Shown here: in pieces, positions 16,000-22,664 of the stretch
Position numbering within the stretch: position 1 is the first letter of the stretch
How the letters are laid out: every line of letters begins with the position of its first letter
From: JBAOHV01 sp964450685
GTDB lineage: Bacteria; Actinomycetota; Acidimicrobiia; Acidimicrobiales; Microtrichaceae
Direction of reading: 5' to 3'
Length of the DNA stretch: 22,664 nucleotides
NCBI GenBank assembly: GCA_964450685.1
Contig: CAYVDN010000049.1
Location: 1 to 22,664, forward strand
Made by a program: the position numbers and the translations under genes
The notes under the pieces: model-generated
The model's database searches: none
The model's input: only the letters and a program-made list of their open reading frames with translations
What the model was told of the DNA's origin: nothing

Positions 16000-16012
16000 C
16001 CCGATCTCCTAG

Positions 16013-16030
16013 AAACCGACCTGTTGGTTT
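16013..16030. promoter_or_regulatory. Candidate TetR operator (18-bp imperfect palindrome)
   Basis: AAACCGAC-CT-GTTGGTTT has arms that match at seven of eight positions. It lies between the predicted -10 hexamer and the ribosome site of the tetR gene, where a bound repressor would block initiation. Its size and position suit a TetR dimer. Binding is inference. Confidence 0.65.
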
Positions 16031-16031
16031 G

Positions 16032-16060
16032 TTTTTAGGACAGAGGGCCCAGGAGGTCAA
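16032..16060 (-). promoter_or_regulatory. Predicted sigma70-type promoter of the TetR operon
   Basis: On the minus strand TTGACC (16055-16060) is followed after exactly 17 bases by TAAAAA (16032-16037). The -35 differs from TTGACA at one base and the spacer is ideal. The start would fall inside the palindrome at 16013-16030. Confidence 0.6.
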
Positions 16061-16178
16061 GGGGGAACATGTCACTTGCTCTCGAGTTCGGGGTCCTGGT
16101 GCGCGGCTGGCAGGATCGTTCTGCAGACGGTTCCCCCCTCGGACCGTCGGAGCTGCTCCGGGCTTGCCGAGGAGTCCC

Positions 16179-17249
16179 ATGGTCACCAGACCCGACAGAT
16201 CAGTGATGCGCTGGTTGTTCGGATTCTGCGGCGTCGTCGCTGCGCTGATCATGTTCGGCGGCTTCGTCCGACTGACCCGTTCGGGACTCTCGATCGTCGA
16301 GTGGGACCCGGTCACAGGTGTTGTTCCGCCGATCGGCGAGACCGGCTGGCAACAGGCGTTCGCCGAGTACAGGCGCAGCCCCGAGTTCATCCACGTCAAC
16401 TCGACGATGACCCTCGCCGAGTTCCAACGCATATTCCTGATCGAGTGGATCCACCGACTCGTCGCACGCCTGGCCGGACTGTCCTACGCGATCCCGCTGA
16501 CGGTCTTCGTCCTGCGCCGCCGGATACCCCGCAGGGACCTCGGGGTCTACGTCGCGATGGGGGCCCTGTTCGTGCTCCAGGCCGTCGCCGGTTGGGTGAT
16601 GGTCGCCAGCGGCCTGGAGGACCGACCGTCGGTGAGCCACCTGAACCTGACGGTCCACCTGCTGCTGGCGTTCGCGTTGGGGGGACTCGCCCTGTGGACC
16701 GCTCTCGAACACCGGCGCGGACTCTCCCCCACCGACCACGCCCGGTGGAGCGTCGCATCGCGCGCCACCGCAGGCCTGCTCACGGTGCTGCTCGTCCAGA
16801 TCGCCTACGGCGGGTTCACAGCCGGGCTGAAGGCAGGACACGTGTCCGACACCTGGCCGCAGATGTTCGGTGCACTCGTGCCGTCCGGTCTGCTCCGCTC
16901 CGTCAACGACCTCCTGGAGGCGCCAGCGACGGTGGCGTTCATCCACCGGTGGTTCGCCTTCGTGGTCGCCGGCGCTGCGGTGGTGGTCACAGTCGTCGTT
17001 CACCGGACCGTCGGCGACCGGGTTGCACGCAGAGCCTCTACCGCCCTCCTGGCGCTCATCGGCGCGCAGATCGTCCTGGGCATCACCACGGTGCTCAGCT
17101 CTGTCGAGACGGCGGTCGCGCTCGCCCACCAGGCCACCGCGATCGCGCTGTTCGCCGTGACGATCGTGTTGTTGCACCGCCTGCGGCGACTAGACCCACC
17201 CCGACCGAACATCGGGTCTTTCGCTCGGGAAGGAACAAGGCCAAACTGA
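16179..17249 (+). CDS. ctaA: Heme A synthase, COX15/CtaA family
   Basis: This 356-residue membrane protein has about eight transmembrane helices. It oxidises the C8 methyl of heme O to make heme A for aa3-type cytochrome oxidases. The COX15-type signature GGFVRLTRSGLSIVEWDPVT (27-46) is followed by IPxxGETGWQQAF-like sequence. Four histidines at expected heme-binding places are His92 (EWIHR), His160 (LTVHL), His256 (FIHRW) and His317 (ALAHQ). The extracellular cysteine pair of Bacillus-type CtaA is absent; the only Cys is in helix 1. ATG 16179 has GAGGAG six bases upstream. The frame is open much further upstream, but that part is antisense to tetR and lacks family sequence. It heads a plus-strand cluster, with the next gene seven bases after its stop. 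Confidence 0.92.
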   Translation: MVTRPDRSVMRWLFGFCGVVAALIMFGGFVRLTRSGLSIVEWDPVTGVVPPIGETGWQQAFAEYRRSPEFIHVNSTMTLAEFQRIFLIEWIHRLVARLAGLSYAIPLTVFVLRRRIPRRDLGVYVAMGALFVLQAVAGWVMVASGLEDRPSVSHLNLTVHLLLAFALGGLALWTALEHRRGLSPTDHARWSVASRATAGLLTVLLVQIAYGGFTAGLKAGHVSDTWPQMFGALVPSGLLRSVNDLLEAPATVAFIHRWFAFVVAGAAVVVTVVVHRTVGDRVARRASTALLALIGAQIVLGITTVLSSVETAVALAHQATAIALFAVTIVLLHRLRRLDPPRPNIGSFAREGTRPN

Positions 17250-17256
17250 GTTCACG

Positions 17257-19392
17257 ATGTTGGTGGATCGGTCGATCGTTTGGCTCGATGAGCCGGGCGC
17301 CGCCGACGCTCGCCTAAGCGGCGCCAAGGCGGCCAACCTTGCAGTCGCGCGACAGAACGGCCTGCCGACCTACGACGGCTTCGTGATCACCGCTCCGCAC
17401 GCGGCCGCGCTCGTCGGAGCACTCTCGACCGCCGGCGACGTATCGGTGCTGGCCGAGGGATCCATCCCGCTCGATTCGGTCGAGCAAGCCGCGGTGCGTT
17501 CGGCCTGGGCACTCATCTCCCACGAAGGGGCGGTGCCGCTGGCGGTGAGGTCCTCGTCGGTGATCGAAGATTCCGCAGACTCCTCGATGGCCGGTCGGTT
17601 CCTGACGGTCCTCGACGTCGAGGGCTGGGAAGCGTTCGTGGCCGCAACCGCAGAAGTGGTGGCGTCGGCCGCAGCGGTCGCAGATCAACCCGACGGGCAG
17701 GCACCGATGGCCGTGTTGGTGCAGCCCATGGGCGACGCCCGCATCGGCGGGGTGCTGTTCGGGGTCGATCCGCTCAGCGGTGGCGGGTCCGACTACCTGG
17801 TCTCGTTCGTCGAGGGGGCACCAGAGCAGATCGTCAGCGGTGCGGTCGACGGCACCCAGTTGAGACTCGGGCGTCGCGGCGCCATCAGAACCCCAGGCGA
17901 GAACTCAACGATCGGCTCGCGTGATCGGAAAGCGCTCGCGGGTCTGGCGGGCTCGGCCGCGCGGATCTTCGGCGGGCCACAGGACATCGAGTGGCTGATA
18001 GACGACGCCGGGACGCTCCGCCTGCTCCAGAGCCGGCCGATAACAGCGTCGGCACAACCCGTCCGGGGTGGTCACATCCTCGGCTCGGGACCCGTCGCTG
18101 AAACCTTCCCTGATCCACTTTCCCGTCTCGAGCGCGACCTGTGGGAGGAGCCGCTGGACGCCGGTATCCGCGAAGCTCTGCGGATCAGCGGAGCCGTCAG
18201 CAACCGGGCGCTCGGCGAGCGGTTCGTGGTGGATGTCGGCGGCCGTGTCGCTGTCGACCTGGAAGCGCTCGGCGTGGTGACACCGCCGCTGTCCTGGTGG
18301 CGGCGGCTCGATCCCCTGCCACCGGCGCGGCGCCTCCGAGCCGCGTGGCGGATCGGCCGATTGAGGGTCGCGTTGCCGGGCATCGCGCATGACCTCGTGA
18401 CCGAGGTCGACGACGACCTGCGTTCCCTGGACGCCCTCGACCAGCTCGGCGACATGCAGCTCTTGACGGTGCTCGACAACGCGCGACGGACGCTCGCCGG
18501 GCTGCACGCCCACGAGGTGATGTCCGGCTTCTTCCTGGATCCCGCAACGACGACGACCACGGGCGCTTCGGTTGCGCTCGCCACGGTGGCACGTGCCCGT
18601 CTCGACGGGATGGACGACGGGGAGATCATCGCCTCCCATCCGCTCGCGCTCGCGCTCTTCGCTCCGCGTATCGGCGGCGAGTACAAGCTCCCGGTTACCG
18701 ACCCGGTGACGAACGCACAGCGTGAGACCCGTAGCGACTCGGGGGAAACGTCAGACCCGATGGCTGTCGCACGCGAATCGCTCCGTCTGCGGGTCAGGTG
18801 GGTGCAGGAGCTGAGCGCACAGGTGTCGGTTGAGCTCGGCTCCCGCCTGCACCGACGTTCACAGATCGACTCTCCCCTCGACGTACGTCACCTCGACCTG
18901 TCGTCCTTGCGGGCCGCGGTCGAGACTCCGGCGTCGAGAGTGGTGCTCGCGGCGGAGCCCCCCGAGGTGCCACCCCTACCCGCTCGCTTCCGACTCGCAA
19001 CCGACGGATCGGTCGTTCCTGTGATCGATGCACCGGGAGGCGCCGGCGGCGGGGACGGACCACTCGGAGTGAGTGGCGGGCGGGTCGTGGGCATCGTGAC
19101 CCATGACCCACTCGCTGCGAAGGCGAAGGTGCTGGTCGTCCGCTCGCTCGACCCGGCGTTGGCCGGTGCGATCGCCTCGGTGGCCGGACTCATCTCCGAG
19201 ACCGGTAGTCCCCTCAGCCACCTGGCAATCCTGGCGCGTGAGTACGGAGTGCCTGCAGTTGCAGCAATGCCCGGCGCGACCGCTGCGCTCCATGACGGAG
19301 ATGTCGTGCTGCTCGACGGTACGGCGGGGACGGTGGAGATCGTCTCCGAGCAGTCGCTGCTGTCCGGACGAGGTGAGATGTCGACGAGCTGA
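17257..19392 (+). CDS. ATP-grasp plus phosphohistidine-domain dikinase (rifampin-phosphotransferase-like layout)
   Basis: This 711-residue protein has three parts. Residues about 15-265 are a PPDK/PEP-synthase N-terminal ATP-grasp domain: SGAKAANL with Lys24, AVRSSSVIEDSADSSMAGRF (96-115), VLVQPM, GVLFGVDPLSG, and PQDIEWLID...LQSRPIT. Residues about 270-590 are a divergent helical middle part with no recognised motif. Residues about 600-700 are the swivelling phosphohistidine domain, with His655 in ETGSPLSHLAILAREYGVPAV. The C-terminal PEP/pyruvate TIM barrel of PEP synthase is missing, so the layout matches rifampin phosphotransferase, which uses ATP to phosphorylate a substrate held by the middle domain, giving AMP and phosphate. 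The actual substrate is unknown. The ATG is seven bases after ctaA with no strong ribosome site, so translation is probably coupled. Confidence 0.85.
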   Translation: MLVDRSIVWLDEPGAADARLSGAKAANLAVARQNGLPTYDGFVITAPHAAALVGALSTAGDVSVLAEGSIPLDSVEQAAVRSAWALISHEGAVPLAVRSSSVIEDSADSSMAGRFLTVLDVEGWEAFVAATAEVVASAAAVADQPDGQAPMAVLVQPMGDARIGGVLFGVDPLSGGGSDYLVSFVEGAPEQIVSGAVDGTQLRLGRRGAIRTPGENSTIGSRDRKALAGLAGSAARIFGGPQDIEWLIDDAGTLRLLQSRPITASAQPVRGGHILGSGPVAETFPDPLSRLERDLWEEPLDAGIREALRISGAVSNRALGERFVVDVGGRVAVDLEALGVVTPPLSWWRRLDPLPPARRLRAAWRIGRLRVALPGIAHDLVTEVDDDLRSLDALDQLGDMQLLTVLDNARRTLAGLHAHEVMSGFFLDPATTTTTGASVALATVARARLDGMDDGEIIASHPLALALFAPRIGGEYKLPVTDPVTNAQRETRSDSGETSDPMAVARESLRLRVRWVQELSAQVSVELGSRLHRRSQIDSPLDVRHLDLSSLRAAVETPASRVVLAAEPPEVPPLPARFRLATDGSVVPVIDAPGGAGGGDGPLGVSGGRVVGIVTHDPLAAKAKVLVVRSLDPALAGAIASVAGLISETGSPLSHLAILAREYGVPAVAAMPGATAALHDGDVVLLDGTAGTVEIVSEQSLLSGRGEMSTS

Positions 19393-19413
19393 CCCGGAAG
19401 AGGGAGGGCGACC

Positions 19414-19941
19414 ATGAACCTGCGCAGAGCCTCGATGACGCTGATAGGTACGGCCACCCTCCTGGCGTCAGGCACCTACGTGTTCGTGTACCTGTACCGG
19501 TGGGAGTGGAACCGAGCGCTGATCAGCGCGGCGATCTTCCTGGCCGCCGAGGTGGCGGTCCTCGGCTGGGTCCTCACACGCAAGCTCGACGCGCTCGAGC
19601 TGACGGTGCGCAGCGTCGACCGCGATCTCGAGGCCATTCGACTGAGGCGCATCTCGGGGCACCTCGACGCTGCCCGCGACCAACCCTCCACCGTGTTCGA
19701 GTGGCTCCGCCCCGACTCCGGCCGATCACACGTGTTCATCCCCGTCCTGTTGGGAGCAGGTCTAATCCTGGCCTGTCTGGCGTGGACGGTCGAGCGACTC
19801 GGCCGCGTGACTGCTGCGCACACTTCCGATCGCCGGCTCGCGTCCGGCCTGTCGCGGCTCGCTCCCCCCGGTGGCGGATTCCTCGACGACCGCCACGACG
19901 CTCTGCGTGATCTGCGTGGCCCGCACGGAGGCAGGTGGTAG
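19414..19941 (+). CDS. Hypothetical membrane protein (three predicted helices)
   Basis: This 175-residue protein was not recognised. Predicted transmembrane segments lie at about 8-28, 35-55 and 107-126. Between the second and third is a charged, coiled-coil-like cytoplasmic or external loop (TRKLDALELTVRSVDRDLEA) and a patch RPDSGRSHVFIP. The C-terminus is polar and rich in Arg, Asp and Gly. ATG 19414 has GGGAGGG five bases upstream, a strong site. It lies 21 bases after the dikinase-like gene, and its stop is two bases before the next start, so the three are probably one transcript. Coding use matches the neighbours (high GC at third positions). No function is assigned. Confidence 0.75.
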   Translation: MNLRRASMTLIGTATLLASGTYVFVYLYRWEWNRALISAAIFLAAEVAVLGWVLTRKLDALELTVRSVDRDLEAIRLRRISGHLDAARDQPSTVFEWLRPDSGRSHVFIPVLLGAGLILACLAWTVERLGRVTAAHTSDRRLASGLSRLAPPGGGFLDDRHDALRDLRGPHGGRW

Positions 19942-19943
19942 TC

Positions 19944-20360
19944 GTGAGCCTGAACGGGGCGCGCCGCGTGATCGTCCCCGTGCTGGTGCTGGCCATCACC
20001 GTCGCGGGGCTCGTCTTCATGGCCGATGCGACGAAGTTCCGGCCCGATCCCGGCCGTGGTGGCAGCACCCGCGTCGTGTTCGGAGTCGAGACCAGGAACT
20101 TCCACCACGACCCCGACGACGCTGCGACGGCGCTGTGGGTGCCGTGCATCGGAGGTGTCGGATGGTCCACGGTCAGCTCCCCCAGACACCTGAGGGACGA
20201 CAGCGCCTACGCAGCCCGTGCCTACACCGGACACTCGTATGTCGCCGAGATCCGTCCGTCGCTCGGTGAGCACTCCCGCCGACGGCTGTGGGGCTGTCTC
20301 GAGGACGGGACCGTGGACAAGGTGCGCGGCACCGTGTTCGAACTCACGGTCGAGGACTGA
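19944..20360 (+). CDS. Hypothetical exported or membrane-anchored protein
   Basis: This 138-residue protein was not recognised. One hydrophobic helix (about 9-27, VIVPVLVLAITVAGLVFMA) would serve as signal anchor. The external part has two cysteines (Cys68 in WVPCIGG and Cys118 in LWGCLEDG) that may form a disulfide, and a short strand-rich C-terminus (GTVFELTVED). The start is GTG 19944, chosen because AGGTGG lies five bases upstream; a GTG at 19935 in the same frame would overlap the previous stop and sit too close to GGAGG. It directly follows the three-helix membrane protein, suggesting the pair works together. Function unknown. Confidence 0.72.
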   Translation: MSLNGARRVIVPVLVLAITVAGLVFMADATKFRPDPGRGGSTRVVFGVETRNFHHDPDDAATALWVPCIGGVGWSTVSSPRHLRDDSAYAARAYTGHSYVAEIRPSLGEHSRRRLWGCLEDGTVDKVRGTVFELTVED

Positions 20361-20420
20361 CAGCAAGACCTCCGGCACTCATCGGGAACTGCACCAGTCG
20401 GGAACTACGCCAGCGGGTGC

Positions 20421-20900
20421 TCAGCCCGTTCGGAGCCGTCGCCTCGACCGTCGCCGCTCGTGGGGCTCCAACCACCAGAAGACCGCTCGGCCGGTCAGCT
20501 CCGCCATCACTATTGCCACGACCTGGAGACCCACCCAGAGCGCGACGACCGGATAGCCGCGTTGTGCCATCGACGCATGCTCGTCGGTGAACCCCCACAG
20601 CACGAGCAGGGGCACGACAGTGGCACCGAACATGAGCACGACCAACGAATCGAACGCTGCGATCCACATGTCCGGTCTGCGAACCACGTGGATCTCCTCG
20701 GAACGCAGTCGGGATGCCGACAGGAATGCGAGCAGCGTGCCGAGCACAGCACTCGCGATCATCAGGTCGTTGTCGGACGCCCCGCCCATTCCGCCGCGAC
20801 CGGCGGCGACCTTGATGACCAGTGCTGGGGCCATGAGCACCGCCACGCTGAGAGACGCGTAGAGCGGTGGCGCCCATCGGTCGACCGTCCCGCGTTTCAC
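20421..20900 (-). CDS. Hypothetical four-helix membrane protein
   Basis: This 159-residue protein was not recognised. Hydrophobic segments lie at about 11-32, 45-62, 79-103 and 114-135. There is a short polar loop RLRSEEIHVVRRPD between helices 2 and 3, and a very basic tail (EPHERRRSRRRLRTG), which by the positive-inside rule should face the cytoplasm. The start is GTG 20900, which overlaps the metallophosphoesterase stop by GTGA, with GGGAGGG just upstream. The frame stays open further upstream, but only as an out-of-frame reading of the phosphoesterase gene. The overlap implies translational coupling and a shared role with that exported enzyme. Confidence 0.75.
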   Translation of the reverse strand: MKRGTVDRWAPPLYASLSVAVLMAPALVIKVAAGRGGMGGASDNDLMIASAVLGTLLAFLSASRLRSEEIHVVRRPDMWIAAFDSLVVLMFGATVVPLLVLWGFTDEHASMAQRGYPVVALWVGLQVVAIVMAELTGRAVFWWLEPHERRRSRRRLRTG

Positions 20901-21865
20901 CGACCCTCCCGAGCCCGCAGGGTGAACCTGTCCACGACGGCGCCGTCGACGCGCACACAGCGACCATCGAGCCGGTCGCCCTGCACGTCGATCAGCAGGA
21001 ACTGGAGGATCGACGCGGACTTGGCGGTGAACCTGCTCCGGCCGACGGCGGTTCTCTTGCACCCGCCGCCGCTCACGACGTAGGTGATGCCGTCCTGTGG
21101 GTATGTGCGTTCGTAGTCGTGGTCGTGGCCTGCCAGGACCAGGTCGACGTGGTGTCGCACGAGGATCGGCTCGAGACGTTCGCGGGCCCCGACGGTCGAG
21201 CCGTGTCGACCCGACGAATAGAGCGGGTGGTGCAAGGCGACGATCTTCCACTGGTTCGTCGAGCTGGCCAGCATGTCATCGAGCCACTCCCACTGGCTCT
21301 TGGATCCGGGGCCGAACACACCGGGAACGCTCGAGTCCAGGTAGAAGAAGTCGGCTGGGCCGTGGGTCACCTTGTAGTAGCGGCCCGGGGTGCCGAGCAG
21401 GCGCAGCTCCTCCTCGATCTCCTGGATGCTCGCGTCGCTGTGGTTCAGCGCCTCGTCGTGGTTGCCGATCGCCAGCTCGAAGTCGACCCCCGCGTCGATC
21501 AGCGGGCCCATCGGTTTCACGAAAACATCGTGGAACCTCCGCTCGAAACTGCCGTAGTAGCTGATGTCGCCCAGCAGGGACACGAACCCGTAAGGGAGGT
21601 CCCGATACGCGAGTGCCATCTGTCGGGCGACCGCCATCGCCTGGCGACCACCGCTGCCGTTGTCCCCGATGGCGGCGAATCGGAAGCTGTCCGACGTCTC
21701 GGTCCACGCCTCCGGGACGAGATCGATGTTCGGCGGCACCCCGGGGATCAGATCCTCCTTGCGCAGCAACGGCCACAGGTACTGGTCGAGCACGAGGCCG
21801 GACGCCACCGCGCCGGCGGCCCCGGCACCCATAGCGAGCATCTGGCGCCGACTGAAGCTGCTCAC
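20897..21865 (-). CDS. Tat-exported metallophosphoesterase
   Basis: This enzyme of 322 residues (from the chosen start) belongs to the calcineurin-like phosphoesterase family. The metal-binding blocks come in order: GDNG (67-70), GDISYYG (99-105), GNHD (134-137), LHHPLYSSG (211-219) and GHDHDYER (246-253), as in purple-acid-phosphatase-like members. These hydrolyse phosphomono- or diesters with a two-metal centre; substrate unknown. The N-terminus reads SSFSRRQMLAMGAGAAGA, a twin-arginine signal, so it is exported folded. GTG 21865 places the RR six residues in. In-frame alternatives at GTG 21901 and GTG 22018 would add 12 or 51 residues with no family similarity, and no option has a clear ribosome site. 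Its stop overlaps the start of the four-helix membrane protein gene. Confidence 0.85.
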   Translation of the reverse strand: MSSFSRRQMLAMGAGAAGAVASGLVLDQYLWPLLRKEDLIPGVPPNIDLVPEAWTETSDSFRFAAIGDNGSGGRQAMAVARQMALAYRDLPYGFVSLLGDISYYGSFERRFHDVFVKPMGPLIDAGVDFELAIGNHDEALNHSDASIQEIEEELRLLGTPGRYYKVTHGPADFFYLDSSVPGVFGPGSKSQWEWLDDMLASSTNQWKIVALHHPLYSSGRHGSTVGARERLEPILVRHHVDLVLAGHDHDYERTYPQDGITYVVSGGGCKRTAVGRSRFTAKSASILQFLLIDVQGDRLDGRCVRVDGAVVDRFTLRAREGR

Positions 21866-22109
21866 GGCCGCGTCGTCCGATGCTTCGGTCGGTCCGTAGA
21901 CACGCAGGTCGTGGATCCGACCGCAGGGCCCTGAGCAGCGAGCCCCGGGAAGACGGGGATCTGACTCACCGATCGAAAGGCTATTCCTCTCAGCCGTGCG
22001 GCACACCCCGCCCCGCACCCACCCGTTCTGCTGTTAGCCGGACCATCGCCCACGCCCGCGGGGTACCGTCGGTGGAAACGACGGACCAGTGCCGACCTGG
22101 GAGGGCGCC

Positions 22110-22526
22110 ATGACGATCACCTCCGGCATCAACCACATAGCCACCCTGACCACGGACATGGACCTCACGGTCGGCTTCTACGAGCAGGCCTTCGGTGCGA
22201 CGGTCACGTTCGAGATGGCCAAGACCGACGATCACCCCTGGATGAAGATCGTCGACATCGGGGGCGGTTCGTCGCTCAACGTCTTCGAGGTCTCTCCGGA
22301 GGAGATCGTCGGTCAACGCGAACGTCAGGGTGGTCGCGGCGCGATCGACCACTTCGCGTTCGCTGTCGACTCGAGGGAGACGCTCGAGTCGGTGCGGGAC
22401 CGACTCGTGGCAGCCGGAGCGGCAGAGGTCGGACAGATACAGCCGCTCGGCAGCGAACTGTCCCTGTTCTTCCGGGACCCGGACGGAATGGACCTCGAGG
22501 TCTGCTGCCCGGCCGACCGGGAGTAG
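22110..22526 (+). CDS. VOC-superfamily (glyoxalase/dioxygenase-fold) protein
   Basis: This 138-residue single-unit vicinal-oxygen-chelate protein has two beta-alpha-beta-beta-beta halves. Likely metal ligands are His9 in INHIATL, His81 in DHFAFAV and Glu130 in DPDGMDLEVCC. The FYEQAFGA and FFRDPDG motifs are typical. Members include glyoxalase I, fosfomycin-resistance proteins, epimerases and extradiol dioxygenases; the reaction cannot be told here. ATG 22110 has GGGAGGG four bases upstream. An in-frame GTG at 22089 would add seven residues but would include the ribosome site in the coding part, so it is not used. It appears monocistronic and convergent with the partial gene that follows. Confidence 0.9.
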   Translation: MTITSGINHIATLTTDMDLTVGFYEQAFGATVTFEMAKTDDHPWMKIVDIGGGSSLNVFEVSPEEIVGQRERQGGRGAIDHFAFAVDSRETLESVRDRLVAAGAAEVGQIQPLGSELSLFFRDPDGMDLEVCCPADRE

Positions 22527-22532
22527 CGCTCG

Positions 22533-22664
22533 TCAGGGAGCGCTCGCAGCGGCTGGCTGCTCCGCCCGTCGCGTACGTGCTTCGGGTATGAGCATCGCGG
22601 ACGCCACGAAGAAGCAGATGCCGCCGGCAACGGTCCCGGCGTTGTCGAGCCACAGGTTCACCAC
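22533..22664 (-). CDS. C-terminus of a membrane protein (5' part off the window)
   Basis: The minus strand is open from the window edge to a TGA at 22533, giving 43 residues. They contain one hydrophobic helix (NAGTVAGGICFFVASAMLIPEA) followed by a polar, Ala-rich tail. The NLW-x-DN-x-GT...CFF...LIPE pattern resembles the last helix of actinobacterial YrhK-domain membrane proteins, but the fragment is too short to be sure. Confidence 0.6.
   Translation of the reverse strand: MVNLWLDNAGTVAGGICFFVASAMLIPEARTRRAEQPAAASAP

Noticed and set aside
16061..16137. GGGGGAAC and GTTCCCCC as an operator before ctaA
   Set aside because: The 8-bp arms are 61 bases apart and GC-rich; a chance match or weak RNA structure is as likely.
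15780..16178. N-terminal extension of the heme A synthase by 133 codons
   Set aside because: It would run antisense through tetR and its promoter; ATG 16179 has GAGGAG at the right distance and family similarity begins there.
20901..21251. Upstream extension of the four-helix membrane protein to 276 residues
   Set aside because: The extra part is an Arg/Pro-rich out-of-frame reading of the phosphoesterase gene, and GTG 20900 has GGGAGGG and a GTGA overlap.
20867..21934. 355-codon plus-strand frame opposite the metallophosphoesterase
   Set aside because: All five phosphoesterase metal-binding blocks are on the minus strand; the plus frame has no motif.

Overview
This is a high-GC window (my estimate is mid-60s percent GC) packed with genes. 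It reads like an actinobacterium. A member of Acidimicrobiia is plausible from the gene mix: a COX15-type heme A synthase, a PF10118 diiron-like protein with a Baeyer-Villiger-type monooxygenase and a TetR regulator, and PKD and PepSY lipoproteins. The taxon is inference, since no rRNA or other marker is present. Ten Ns at 13668-13677 show that the window is a scaffold of two contigs, probably metagenomic. No tRNA, rRNA, insertion sequence, phage gene or CRISPR array was seen.

Left part (1-8030). The window opens inside a minus-strand gene for a type IV prepilin-like protein whose C-terminus carries a Ser/Thr linker and then an 18-residue charged tandem repeat. Just upstream on the same strand is a GH20-type hexosaminidase. 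A small helical protein on the plus strand (2554-3024) separates these from a two-gene minus operon: an Ntn-type penicillin/acyl-homoserine-lactone acylase and a GH5 endoglycoceramidase-like lipoprotein. A PKD lipoprotein is divergent from the acylase, with interleaved inverted repeats between them, and is followed by a 15-bp perfect hairpin. The glycosidases and acylase could act together on glycolipids or other N-acylated glycoconjugates; this is a hypothesis.

Middle part (8040-16060). Here are an alpha/beta hydrolase with Cys in place of the nucleophilic Ser, a fusion of an FAD/NAD(P) reductase with a ferredoxin-NADP reductase, and a PepSY lipoprotein. A minus-strand operon follows: TetR, PF10118 diiron-like protein, flavin monooxygenase, glutamate decarboxylase. 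The first three overlap by ATGA, and an 18-bp palindrome lies at the predicted TetR transcription start. The monooxygenase gene spans the scaffold gap. A 16-bp sequence at the end of the left contig recurs inside the right contig, so about 105 nt, including the Ns, look spurious.

Right part (16060-22664). A plus-strand run holds a COX15-type heme A synthase, a 711-residue ATP-grasp plus phosphohistidine-domain protein (rifampin-phosphotransferase-like layout, no PEP barrel), and two unrecognised membrane proteins. Opposing it is a Tat-exported metallophosphoesterase translationally coupled to a four-helix membrane protein. A VOC-fold protein and the 3' end of a membrane-protein gene close the window. 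All intergenic gaps are under about 250 nt, so no gene-free stretch over 300 bases exists once the corrected starts and the edge gene at 1-561 are counted.
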